Shown: one piece after another, positions 50,824-59,553 of the stretch
How positions within the stretch are numbered: position 1 is the stretch's first letter
Layout: every line of letters begins with the position of its first letter
Source of the DNA: Heliorestis acidaminivorans
Lineage (GTDB): Bacteria; Bacillota; Desulfitobacteriia; Heliobacteriales; Heliobacteriaceae
NCBI RefSeq assembly: GCF_008933955.1
Contig: NZ_WBXO01000010.1
Location: 41,964-105,963, forward strand
DNA length: 64,000 nt
Direction of reading: 5' to 3'
Made by a program: the position numbers and the translations under genes
The notes under the pieces: generated by a model
The model's database searches: none
Told to the model about the DNA's origin: nothing
Seen by the model: only the letters and a program-made list of their open reading frames with translations

Positions 50824-52695
50824 ATGAAGGACACAAAGGACAGGGAAAAAAATAAAGATAAAACAAAAAAATCAAAAGAAGCAAATGCAAAGGTAGAAGA
50901 AACGGTTTTTTTAGAATCGGAAATTACTCGTGATCTAAAAGCTAATATAGAGCTCTTTGATGCGGAGCTTGGTGTTGGTATTGGCTTTGACATAGATAAG
51001 CGTGTCATGGAGATAGCGGGACGTCAAATAGCTATGTACTATGTCAATGGCTTTACCCGTGATCTGGATGTACTGCAGATCATGCGTGCTCTTGACGAAT
51101 TTGAACAAGATTGTGAGAAAAAAGGGAACTTTGACATTGATGATTTGATAGATCATCGTCTCTATTACCTGCAGATTTCCAAAGAAAAGAACGTTCGACA
51201 AATCTATTATCATCTCTTATCAGGCCGAGCTATTTTACTCATCGATGGTGAGATAGAAGCTGTAGCCATTGAAGCTCGGGAGTTTCCAGCACGCTCTCCT
51301 GAAGAGCCTGATATTGAGCGGGTCGTGCGAGGTAGTCGTGACGGTTTTAACGAAGTAATTGTTAGCAATACAGCTTTGATTCGCCGTCGCATTAGAGATC
51401 CTCGTTTGCGCTTCAAGTTGATGCAAGTAGGTCGCCGTTCGCAAACTGATGTTGTTGTAGCTTACATTGAAGATATAGCTAATCCTAATATGGTTAAAGA
51501 AGTGGTCGATCGCATTGAAAGAGTCGATGTAGACGGTCTTCCTATGGCAGAGAAAAGCCTCGAGGAATTTATTACTCGAGGAGATTGGAATCCTTTCCCT
51601 CAAGTTCGTTATACGGAGCGGCCAGATGTATCAGCTATGCACTTACTTGAAGGCCATGTATTAATTATGGTAGACACGTCACCTTCTGTCATGATTACGC
51701 CATCAACTTATTTTCATCACTTAGAGCACGCTGAAGAATATCGGCAAAATGCTCCTGTTGGTTTCTATTTGCGTATTATTCGTTATTTGGCCGTAGTTAC
51801 TTCTGTCTTTTTGTTGCCTCTATGGCTTATGTTTGCTCTCGATCCGACCTTATTACCACCATTTCTAGAGTTTATCGGTCCTGAAGAAGCGGGAGCTATT
51901 CCTCTTGTTTTGCAAGTTATTGCCGCTGAAGCAGGCCTTGACATGATTCGCATGGCTGCTATTCACACACCATCGCCGCTTGCTACGGCATTAGGTCTAA
52001 TTGCCGCTTTTATGATTGGTGATGTGGCTATTGATGTAGGTCTTTTTCATCCAGAAATTATTCTTTATCTAGCCTTAGCTGCTGTCGGGACTTTCGCTAC
52101 TCCTTCTTATGAACTAGGGCAGACTAATCGACTGGTGCGCATATTTCTCGTCATTATGGTGGCGCTCTTTAGCTGGATTGGATTTATAATTGGCGTTCTA
52201 GCTCTAGCAGTTCTTGTCATGCGAAGCAAAAGTTTTGGCAAGCCTTACTTCTGGCCTCTGGCACCAATTAATTGGCGCATGATTCCTGTGGGACTCTTAC
52301 GTTCACCAATGCCTTCTAAGCGCTGGAGACCAGATATACTCGACCCCATTGATCCAGACCGTTTGCCAGAAGCTTATGCAGGCGCTGTCGGTGGAGCTTC
52401 GGGAGCTGAGCAAACTATTGCAGAAGGTCGCGATCCAGAAAAAAATAAAGGTAAAGACCAATCTGAGGTTACTTCTGATAGACAACAGGAAAAGAGTACT
52501 GTTAAAGAAAGAGCTAAAAAAATAGAAACCAAAAATAAAGAATCTAAAAAAATAGAAAAAAAGAAGATTAAACCATTGCTGGTAAGGACAATAATTAATA
52601 AGGGACAAAATGGTTTAGAAAGCCCTCGTTGGCGTGTTCATCGCCGTGGGCTTTGGAGTTATCACAAGAATCCCCGCGGAGGTGGAGAGCACTGA
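50824..52695 (+). CDS. spoVAF: SpoVAF, GerA-family spore membrane protein
   Basis: A 623-residue protein of the GerA/SpoVAF family. The cytoplasmic N-terminal half (about 45-270) has LIRRRIRDPRLRFKLMQVGRRSQTDV; five to six membrane helices follow (about 320-480), including PVGFYLRIIRYLAVV. SpoVAF forms an ion-channel-like complex that speeds germination in Bacillus. A Lys/Glu-rich tail of about 90 residues (from PEKNKGKDQ on) is longer than usual. ATG 50824 is preceded by AGGAG. Confidence 0.93.
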   Translation: MKDTKDREKNKDKTKKSKEANAKVEETVFLESEITRDLKANIELFDAELGVGIGFDIDKRVMEIAGRQIAMYYVNGFTRDLDVLQIMRALDEFEQDCEKKGNFDIDDLIDHRLYYLQISKEKNVRQIYYHLLSGRAILLIDGEIEAVAIEAREFPARSPEEPDIERVVRGSRDGFNEVIVSNTALIRRRIRDPRLRFKLMQVGRRSQTDVVVAYIEDIANPNMVKEVVDRIERVDVDGLPMAEKSLEEFITRGDWNPFPQVRYTERPDVSAMHLLEGHVLIMVDTSPSVMITPSTYFHHLEHAEEYRQNAPVGFYLRIIRYLAVVTSVFLLPLWLMFALDPTLLPPFLEFIGPEEAGAIPLVLQVIAAEAGLDMIRMAAIHTPSPLATALGLIAAFMIGDVAIDVGLFHPEIILYLALAAVGTFATPSYELGQTNRLVRIFLVIMVALFSWIGFIIGVLALAVLVMRSKSFGKPYFWPLAPINWRMIPVGLLRSPMPSKRWRPDILDPIDPDRLPEAYAGAVGGASGAEQTIAEGRDPEKNKGKDQSEVTSDRQQEKSTVKERAKKIETKNKESKKIEKKKIKPLLVRTIINKGQNGLESPRWRVHRRGLWSYHKNPRGGGEH

Positions 52696-53819
52696 AAATT
52701 ACATCTGTTCTAACACCCGTTCCTATGAAGTCAGTGACAGATAAAAGCATTACAATTGGCCTTCCCCGTGCGCTGGGATACTACGAATATCTACCTTACT
52801 GGCGTGTTTTTTTTGAAAGCTTGGGCTGTGCTGTTGTTTTATCGCCACCGACTAATAAAGCTATTCTTGATCAAGGTGTACGATCGTCTGTCGATGAAGT
52901 TTGTTTGCCTGTAAAAATATACTATGGCCATGTACGGGCTCTAGCTGGAAAAGTTGATTATGTTTTTCTTCCCCGCTTGATAAGTGTAGAGGAAAAGACT
53001 TATCTCTGTCCTAAATTTCTAGGTCTACCTGATATGATTAGGGCGGCGGCAATTATGGATGGCGATTATCCAGAATTGCTCGTTGCGAATGTCAATAGCC
53101 GTTTACCAGGCGGTGGTTGGGAACAAGCCCTTACAGAAGTGGCACTGGCGATAGGCTGTAGTCGCTCAAGAATAAAAGAAGCTTTACGATGGGGCAAGAA
53201 AGCACAAGAAGAGTTCGAAAATACTCTAGAAGCTGGCGAATATCCTCCAGATGTGCTGGCACGCTGGGAAAAAAGTGGGCGTTTGCTAGAATCTTATGCG
53301 CCCCGAGAATTTACGCAGAAAAAGCTTCGTGCTAAGGATAATAAAGAGCCAGTGATAGCAGTAATTGGTCATCCTTATCAGCTATTTGATCCTTTTACTA
53401 GCATGAACTTGATGGGTAGGTTAAAGGAAAAGGGTATCAAGGTAATTACACCGATGGCCGTAACAAACCAGCGCAGTCAAGAAGCGACGATTCACTTGCC
53501 TAAACGTATCTTTTGGTCTTTTGGTCAAAAACTCTTAGGCGGTTCTCTTCACTTCTTGCAAGAAAAGATTGACGGTCTGATCTATGTAGCCGCATTCGGT
53601 TGCGGGCCTGATAGTTTAGTCGGTGAATTGGTAGAAAGGTATGCTAAAAGAAGCGGCCAAGTGCCTACGTTATACCTAACTATTGATGAGCACACTGGTG
53701 AAGCGGGCATTGTTACTCGCATAGAAGCTTTTCTAGATCTAATTGAACGCAAAAAAGTAGAAATAGAAACTGAAAATGACAAAGATGATAATACTGTTGA
53801 TGTAGCACTAGGTAGTTAA
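52692..53819 (+). CDS. Acyl-CoA dehydratase activase-related protein (DUF2229-like)
   Basis: A 375-residue protein with a DUF2229-type N-terminal region (IGLPRALGYYEYLPYWRVFFESLG), Cys in VDEVCLPVKIYYGH and in KTYLCPKFLG, and a C-terminal ITRIEAFLDLI-type ending. This domain normally sits in giant activase proteins with the BcrAD/BadF and HgdB-like domains. GGAGG (52678-52682) is well spaced from CTG 52692, overlapping the spoVAF stop; ATG 52725 is the fallback start. Its task in a spore operon is unknown. Confidence 0.8.
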   Translation: MKITSVLTPVPMKSVTDKSITIGLPRALGYYEYLPYWRVFFESLGCAVVLSPPTNKAILDQGVRSSVDEVCLPVKIYYGHVRALAGKVDYVFLPRLISVEEKTYLCPKFLGLPDMIRAAAIMDGDYPELLVANVNSRLPGGGWEQALTEVALAIGCSRSRIKEALRWGKKAQEEFENTLEAGEYPPDVLARWEKSGRLLESYAPREFTQKKLRAKDNKEPVIAVIGHPYQLFDPFTSMNLMGRLKEKGIKVITPMAVTNQRSQEATIHLPKRIFWSFGQKLLGGSLHFLQEKIDGLIYVAAFGCGPDSLVGELVERYAKRSGQVPTLYLTIDEHTGEAGIVTRIEAFLDLIERKKVEIETENDKDDNTVDVALGS

Positions 53820-53824
53820 ATAAG

Positions 53825-53868
53825 AAAAAGACGAGAGAAAAATTACTTTCCCTCGTCTTTTTCTTTTG
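53825..53868 (+). terminator. Terminator after the DUF2229-like gene
   Basis: AAAAAGACGAG and CTCGTCTTTTT form a perfect 11-bp outer stem with an AT-rich loop and a T-rich tail. Confidence 0.85.
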
Positions 53869-53964
53869 CTTTTTAATGTTAACTACAACAGAATGATATA
53901 ATTACTATGTTATAATCATTATAAAAAATATAAATTCGCCATCAAAGTACCTTAGTAACAGCTG

Positions 53965-54513
53965 TTGCGCAGGCTACACAATATCTACAAAATGGAGCTA
54001 GAAAATATTGAATTCAACCCTGCCATAGTTGTTCAAGAAATAAAGGACTTATTTGCTGTGCAAGCAGAACAAAAGAATATAGATCTGCAGGTAGAATTAG
54101 GCCCTTCTTTACCTCAACAAGTTCAAGGCGATCCCCTTCGTCTACGGCAAGTGATTATTAATCTTCTAGGCAATGCTCTTAAGTTTACAGAGCAAGGTAA
54201 AGTTACTCTCTCACTAAACTTTGCTATGAACATAGATGGTTTGCCTTATCTGTACGTTAATGTTCTTGAGCCTGTACTAGATGGTTATGAAACGACGAAA
54301 GCTATTCGTCTTCAAGAAAAACAAGAAAATAAAGGTCGCTTGCCCATTGTCGCTATGACAGCTCATGCTATGATTGGCGATCGAGAAAAATGCCTACAAG
54401 TAGGTATGGACGATTATATCAGCAAGCCCATGAAACTAACACAACTAAAAGAGATCTTAGAACGATGGTTTCATGATAAAGATAAAATAAATGACTCTAC
54501 TTCGATAGGCTAA
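53965..54513 (+). pseudogene. Remnant of a hybrid histidine kinase-response regulator
   Basis: The 182-codon frame joins two fragments. Residues 10-90 are the end of a dimerisation domain and the start of an HATPase domain (DPLRLRQVIINLLGNALKFTEQG, the N box). Residues 95-175 are the back half of a receiver domain (PVLDGYETTKAIR, PIVAMTAHAM, GMDDYISKP). The ATP lid, G boxes, the receiver's acidic pocket and the phospho-Asp are missing, so a large internal deletion is likely. No sensor or phosphoacceptor His remains. Upstream 53880-53960 is very AT-rich. Confidence 0.72.
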
Positions 54514-54527
54514 TTAAGGAAAGATAA

Positions 54528-54566
54528 GAAGCTGTCTTCTCAATAAAGAGAGGACAGCTTCTTTGT
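54528..54566 (+). terminator. Terminator after the kinase remnant
   Basis: GAAGCTGTCTTCTC pairs with GAGAGGACAGCTTC, followed by TTTGT. Confidence 0.8.
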
Positions 54567-54650
54567 CTTATGTATGATCCGCTCTAGCAAAGGACAGAAT
54601 ATTTCCAGAAATAGCTCATGTTTTCCACAACATTGTTTCAGGGGTGAAAG

Positions 54651-55745
54651 ATGAAGATCACATTCCCGCATATGGGCAATATGGATATTGTAATTAAGGC
54701 ATTACTGGGCGAGCTAGGCCATGAAGTAATAACGCCACCGCCAATCACCAAAAGAACTCTTTCTTTAGGTGTGCAATATTCACCGGAATTTGCCTGTCTA
54801 CCTCTTAAAGTTAATATCGGAAACTTTATTGAAGCTGTTGAAAAAGGAGCCGATACGGTCATTATGGCCGGTGGAATTGGTCCTTGTCGTTTTGGTTACT
54901 ACAATCAGGTGCAACGAGAGATCTTACAGGACATGGGTGTTAATCTCAATATGGTTGTGCTAGAACCACCAGATCAACACATTGGTGAATTACTGAAACG
55001 GTTGCGGATCATTACAGGTTCTAACTCTTGGTGGAAGCTTATCAAGGCTATACGCTTTGCTTATGAAAAATGTCTAGCTATTGATGCACTTGAAAAAGAA
55101 GCGAGCCGACTGCGCTGTCGAGAATTGCAAAGAGGCGATGTAGACAGAGTCTATCAAAAAGGACAAAAAGCTATCGATCAGGCCAAAACAGTCAAAGAAG
55201 TGCGGCGCTGTAAGGAAGAGTATATCAAAGCTTTTAACTCATTGACTCTAGATTGGCAGAAAAAAGTTATCAAAATCGGATTAGTCGGTGAGATCTATAC
55301 ACTGCTCGAACCAACTGCTAGTGGTTATATGGAAAAGCATCTAGGTTACTTAGGTGCTGAAGTAGACCGTTCCTTATACTTGAGTGAATGGGTTAATGAA
55401 CACCTATTCAAAGGTTTGCTACCTGTTAAAGGCCATCAAGAAACTAGAAAGTTGGCCAAGCCTTATCTTAGCTGTATCGTCGGCGGTCATGGTCAAGAAT
55501 CTATTGGAGGAGCTATCGAATATGCTAAGAAAGGTTTTGATGGTGTAATACAAGTTGGTCCGCTTACTTGTATGCCCGAAATAGTTGCGCAGTCGATTAT
55601 GCCTTTAGTTGAAAAAGAATATGGCCTTCCCGTACTTACCATCTATACAGATGAACAAACGGGCGAGGCAGGCTTGATTACTCGACTAGAAGCTTTTATT
55701 GATATGCTAGAGCGAAAAAAAATTGCTTTAGGACAGTTACCTTAA
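54651..55745 (+). CDS. 2-hydroxyacyl-CoA dehydratase subunit D-like (HgdB/FldC-like) protein
   Basis: A 364-residue protein: ITFPHMGNMDIVIKALLGELGHEV start, PEFACLPLKVNIGN and GGIGPCRFGYYNQVQREIL with Cys ligands, then GHGQESIGGAIEYAKKGFDGVIQVGPLTCMPE. These Cys-containing blocks resemble the 4Fe-4S-binding dehydratase D component and the C-terminal part of large activase proteins. It is 13 bp upstream of the activase. Reaction not known; a redox or activating role is inferred. Confidence 0.8.
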   Translation: MKITFPHMGNMDIVIKALLGELGHEVITPPPITKRTLSLGVQYSPEFACLPLKVNIGNFIEAVEKGADTVIMAGGIGPCRFGYYNQVQREILQDMGVNLNMVVLEPPDQHIGELLKRLRIITGSNSWWKLIKAIRFAYEKCLAIDALEKEASRLRCRELQRGDVDRVYQKGQKAIDQAKTVKEVRRCKEEYIKAFNSLTLDWQKKVIKIGLVGEIYTLLEPTASGYMEKHLGYLGAEVDRSLYLSEWVNEHLFKGLLPVKGHQETRKLAKPYLSCIVGGHGQESIGGAIEYAKKGFDGVIQVGPLTCMPEIVAQSIMPLVEKEYGLPVLTIYTDEQTGEAGLITRLEAFIDMLERKKIALGQLP

Positions 55746-55757
55746 AGGGAGAGAAAA

Positions 55758-56783
55758 ATGGACAAAGCACAAGAAGGACTCTATCTAGGCGTAGATGTTG
55801 GTTCTGTTTCTACAAACCTTGTTTTAATCGATGGAGAAGGACAAGTACAAGAAGCTTTATACTTGCGTACGCAAGGTAGACCCCTAGAAACGGTTCTGCG
55901 AGGTTTACAAAGCTTAGCAAGATCATATAGCAATGAACAAATCAACGGTGTAGGTACTACAGGATCAGCTCGCAGTTTAGCCGCTGTAGTAGTAGGTGCA
56001 GATGTGATCAAAAACGAAATTACTGCTCATGCCGTAGCGGCTAGCAATTTAGTTCCTGGCGTGCGCACCATATTAGAAATTGGTGGGCAAGATTCGAAGC
56101 TAATTCTAGTTAAAGATGGCATTGTGACAGACTTTTCAATGAACACTGTTTGTGCCGCTGGTACAGGATCTTTTCTTGATCAACAAGCATCTCGTCTGCA
56201 AATTCCTATTGAAGAATTTGGTCAATTGGCTGTAAAAGCTAGCCACCCAGTTCGAATTGCTGGAAGATGTTCTGTCTTTGCTGAGTCAGACATGATCCAT
56301 AAACAACAAATGGGTCACTCTTTAGAAGACATTATCAGTGGACTCTGTGAAGCCTTAGTACGTAACTTCCTTAACAATCTGGGAAAAGGTAAAAAAATAG
56401 ATAGTCCTATTGTCTTTCAAGGCGGTGTGGCCGCTAACATAGGCATGTGCCAGGCTTTTGAAAAAGCATTAGGTCATCCTGTAGAAGTGCCGCAACATCA
56501 CAAAGTAATGGGTGCTGTTGGTGCCGCTATCTTAGCTTCTGAAGCTGTAGCACAACGAGGTGGTGTAAGCAACTTCAAAGGCTTTACAGTAGCGGAACAA
56601 CCTTTTGGCGCTCGCTCCTTCGAATGTGCTGACTGTCCCAATCTTTGTGAGATTATTGAACTTCAAGAAGCAGAAAGAGTCCTCTCGCGCTGGGGTGATC
56701 GCTGTGGTAAATGGACGAATGCTCTGCCATCGGAAGTCAATAATCCTGCTATAACAGCAGAGATGGAAGCAACGACACCGTAA
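55758..56783 (+). CDS. Acyl-CoA dehydratase activase (BadF/BadG/BcrA/BcrD-type ATPase)
   Basis: A 341-residue ASKHA-fold ATPase: LGVDVGSVSTNLVLIDG phosphate loop, ILEIGGQDSKLI, and NTVCAAGTGSFLDQQASRL, the Cys of which normally ligates a bridging 4Fe-4S cluster. Further Cys occur in ECADCPNLCEI and GDRCGKW. Such activases use ATP to pass an electron to the dehydratase. The split arrangement with its two neighbours resembles a large activase taken apart. Confidence 0.9.
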   Translation: MDKAQEGLYLGVDVGSVSTNLVLIDGEGQVQEALYLRTQGRPLETVLRGLQSLARSYSNEQINGVGTTGSARSLAAVVVGADVIKNEITAHAVAASNLVPGVRTILEIGGQDSKLILVKDGIVTDFSMNTVCAAGTGSFLDQQASRLQIPIEEFGQLAVKASHPVRIAGRCSVFAESDMIHKQQMGHSLEDIISGLCEALVRNFLNNLGKGKKIDSPIVFQGGVAANIGMCQAFEKALGHPVEVPQHHKVMGAVGAAILASEAVAQRGGVSNFKGFTVAEQPFGARSFECADCPNLCEIIELQEAERVLSRWGDRCGKWTNALPSEVNNPAITAEMEATTP

Positions 56784-56807
56784 GGATTCACCAATAGTAG
56801 TAAAGTA

Positions 56808-56840
56808 ACAGCCTGCCGAAATGGTCAGGCTGTTTTTTTC
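56808..56840 (+). terminator. Terminator after the activase
   Basis: ACAGCCTG and CAGGCTGT around a 10-nt loop, followed by TTTTTT. Confidence 0.88.
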
Positions 56841-56857
56841 GCCCCATCAATTTCCAG

Positions 56858-56885
56858 TAACACATTCTATGGTTCATCATAGTAT
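56858..56885 (+). promoter_or_regulatory. Candidate SigE/SigK promoter of the coat cluster
   Basis: CATAGTAT (56878-56885) fits the mother-cell -10 pattern CATAnnnT, with AACAC about 16 nt upstream resembling a SigK -35 (AC). The genes downstream are coat genes, which in Bacillus are under SigE or SigK. Confidence 0.38.
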
Positions 56886-56931
56886 GGCACTAAATTGGAC
56901 TATGGTCTTACTTTGGAGGGGAGGCATTCCC

Positions 56932-57948
56932 GTGACAGAAGAATATCAAGACTTATCGGCACTTGCTCAGGAAGAGCAAGAAGTGCTAGAACAGTATCCT
57001 TATAAGGTCATAGGAACGAAAAGAAGAGGGAGAGGCTGGCGCTTAGAGACAGATCGCGGTCCTAAAGGATTATACTGCTACCATGCTCCCGATAGGGATA
57101 GAATCTTTGCCATTCACCATGCTCTTGAACAATTGGCATCTAAAGGCTTTCGGCATACAAGCCGAAACATACGGACTAGACAAGGAGAACCTTTCGTTAG
57201 AAAAGGTGATTATTACTACACCCTTGTAGATTGGTACAATTACCCACGCATTGACTTTCGACAAGATAGAGACTTGCAAATAGCTACAAGAAACTTGGCT
57301 ATGTTACATCGGTTAGGTCAAGTAAGAGAGCGACAAGAAAAAGTAGATCAGCGCCTAGGAAAAAAATCACTAGAAAAACGTAATCAAGAGCTCAAGGGCT
57401 ATCGACAGCGTTTGGATAATAAAAGCCAGTACAGTCCATTTGATGAGCTTTTTCTAGAACATGCGGAAAGAATGGAGCAAAAAAGCACCACAGCAATGGA
57501 AAAACTTATTAATAATAATATCGATCAGCTTTTTGTTGAATCAGCAGAACGAGGAACAGTATGTCACCGCAACTGGACAGAAAGAAACTTACGTATCTCC
57601 CCTGATAACAACTTAGCCATCATTGGTTGGGATAACTGTGGTACTGATGTACCTATCGCTGAATTCTCAGGTTTTATCCGTTATGTTATTGATCGTCGTG
57701 ATAACTGGGATGTTGATTCAGCTAAGCAAATCCTATCTACCTATGAAGAGATTAGACCGTTGGAAAATAGAGAAAAGTCAGCCTTACTAGCTTTGCTTGC
57801 TTTCCCACATAAGTTCTGGAAGACTGTAGCAAGCCATTATCGAGGTGGTAAAGACTTAGAAAGTTCTATCAATACTTTGAAGCAAGTGTTTGCCGAAGAA
57901 CAGAAGCAGGAGCGTTTTGTTAATACTTTGCAAGAAGAGTTAGGATGA
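56932..57948 (+). CDS. CotS-family spore coat protein 1 (probable pseudokinase)
   Basis: A 338-residue aminoglycoside-phosphotransferase-like protein of the CotS/YutH group: N-lobe near KVIGTKRRGRGWRLETDRG and FAIHHALEQLASKGFRHTSR. The catalytic loop reads CHRNWTERN instead of the usual HxDxxxxN, so Asp is replaced by Asn, while the later WDN keeps an Asp. Catalysis is doubtful. GGAGGGGAGG (56915-56924) selects GTG 56932; a longer ATG at 56821 lies in the terminator. First of three tandem paralogues. Confidence 0.85.
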   Translation: MTEEYQDLSALAQEEQEVLEQYPYKVIGTKRRGRGWRLETDRGPKGLYCYHAPDRDRIFAIHHALEQLASKGFRHTSRNIRTRQGEPFVRKGDYYYTLVDWYNYPRIDFRQDRDLQIATRNLAMLHRLGQVRERQEKVDQRLGKKSLEKRNQELKGYRQRLDNKSQYSPFDELFLEHAERMEQKSTTAMEKLINNNIDQLFVESAERGTVCHRNWTERNLRISPDNNLAIIGWDNCGTDVPIAEFSGFIRYVIDRRDNWDVDSAKQILSTYEEIRPLENREKSALLALLAFPHKFWKTVASHYRGGKDLESSINTLKQVFAEEQKQERFVNTLQEELG

Positions 57949-57968
57949 GGTCTAGGAGGTGAATTAAG

Positions 57969-59414
57969 ATGGTTACCTTGACTAGTCGTTATGTTGGTAC
58001 AGATCCACGGTATCGCTATCCGAAGAAAAAAAGAGCGGCTCGAAACTTATCAACTCGGCGCCGCAAAAGCGAAGAGAGAATATCTTTTCCCGTGCCTCCT
58101 CAAGAAAAAAAGAGTAGTAATCAAGGCAAAGAAAAGATAGATAAAAACAGAGAACCCCAAATCGTAGCACCACCAAGGCAGAAAGAAGAAGAAAGGCTTG
58201 TAGAAGAGCGTAAACCTCTAGTGCAAAGTGTACCAGAACAATTATTCGAAGAAAAAAGAGCAAGCCAGGAATCAACGTCCATGCCACTGCGCTGGGAAGA
58301 GATGGTCAAAAATATATCCCAACAAGGCTTACCTTGGTCACAAGATCAAGATAGTGAAGTTGAAGTTCCTGCCTTCCAAATAAGTAATAATGAAGTTGCT
58401 CAGATTCTTAGAGAGCTTGATCAAAAACCGCGCTTTGCAGAACAAGAAGGTTCAAAATGGTTAGTTGAAGGCGATGTTGATTCTCTTGTTATTCGCCAAT
58501 TAACAGGAGAAGAAGGAAAAAAGAAAGCTCACAATATTGTAAGTGCCATAAGTCATTTGCGTAAGAAAGGCTTTGTCAACTGTCCTGAGCTTGTAAGCTC
58601 AAAATTCGGTGAAACAGTGCTTGCTTTCCCCGAAAACTCTTACTATGTCTACAAAAAGATTTTTGGAAAAGAGATGAAGCTGGAGAAATCTAGAGACTAT
58701 AGAGAAGTCGGTAGGATGTTAGCTCTCTTTCATCGAGCAGGCATTGGCTATGTACCTATCCATCGAGAAGAAGAAAAAGGTGAAAGACTGCGTAACCTCG
58801 TAAGAGATGGTGTAGTTACAGTAGATAAGTGGAAAGAAAAGATACAGAAACAACGATTCTTTTCTGATGGTGACCGCTTGCTTAAAGAGAGTTTGCCACG
58901 CTTGATGGAGCGAGCTAATCGTTCTTTTCAGTGGATTGAAGAGCCTTATGCTCAACTATATAGAGCGGCTCGGGCACGAAGTTCTCTCTGCCAAGGTAAT
59001 TTTTCAACGGCTCAGCTGATTAAGACTACACAAGGCATCTATATTGAAAACTTTGATCATTGTCGAATTGATGCGCCCATTTTGGATCTGGCCGAACTTG
59101 TAGCGCAAGTAGCACGAGATACGAGAGAAGGCTGGAAAGGCGCTGTCGCTATTATAGAAGGATACGAATGGGTTCAGCGATTGACGCCTGAAGAATGGAA
59201 TGTACTCTTAGGTTATCTCTTATTACCTCGTAGCCTCTGGGATTACATGGAAGAGTCTTTCGAGAATCGTTCCGATCGAATTGAAGTGATTCCAGATCGT
59301 AAAGTACAAGACCAAGGCTACAAGAGAGCAAGAGCGGCCGTAGAAAAATGCAATCGTACTTTCTTAGCGGCTTATCGCTTATCAGTACACGGTCAAATTG
59401 ATTTGCCTTCCTAA
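57969..59414 (+). CDS. CotS-family spore coat protein 2 with basic N-terminal extension (pseudokinase)
   Basis: A 481-residue protein. The first 60 residues are very basic (YPKKKRAARNLSTRRRKSEE), followed by a Glu/Gln-rich low-complexity stretch to about 130, then a CotS-type kinase fold (about 165-470). The catalytic loop is CQGNFSTAQ, where His, Asp and Asn of the motif are all replaced, so it is very likely inactive as a kinase. It follows paralogue 1 by 20 bp behind TAGGAGG. The basic part may bind anionic coat or cortex material (inference). Confidence 0.83.
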   Translation: MVTLTSRYVGTDPRYRYPKKKRAARNLSTRRRKSEERISFPVPPQEKKSSNQGKEKIDKNREPQIVAPPRQKEEERLVEERKPLVQSVPEQLFEEKRASQESTSMPLRWEEMVKNISQQGLPWSQDQDSEVEVPAFQISNNEVAQILRELDQKPRFAEQEGSKWLVEGDVDSLVIRQLTGEEGKKKAHNIVSAISHLRKKGFVNCPELVSSKFGETVLAFPENSYYVYKKIFGKEMKLEKSRDYREVGRMLALFHRAGIGYVPIHREEEKGERLRNLVRDGVVTVDKWKEKIQKQRFFSDGDRLLKESLPRLMERANRSFQWIEEPYAQLYRAARARSSLCQGNFSTAQLIKTTQGIYIENFDHCRIDAPILDLAELVAQVARDTREGWKGAVAIIEGYEWVQRLTPEEWNVLLGYLLLPRSLWDYMEESFENRSDRIEVIPDRKVQDQGYKRARAAVEKCNRTFLAAYRLSVHGQIDLPS

Positions 59415-59419
59415 ATAAA

Positions 59420-59481
59420 GAAGGCCTAAGAGGAAAGAGCAGTACCCTTATCTATGCGGTCTGCTCTTTTCTATGGCCTTC
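59420..59481 (+). terminator. Terminator between coat paralogues 2 and 3
   Basis: Nested stems GAAGGCC/GGCCTTC and AAAGAGCAG/CTGCTCTTT, the inner followed by TT. It may be partial, allowing read-through within the cluster. Confidence 0.7.
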
Positions 59482-59553
59482 TGTCATAGTTATGACGATT
59501 TCTGCGTATCTTTGAGCAAAACGGTTTGACCTTTTTGAGGGGATGAAAGGTCT

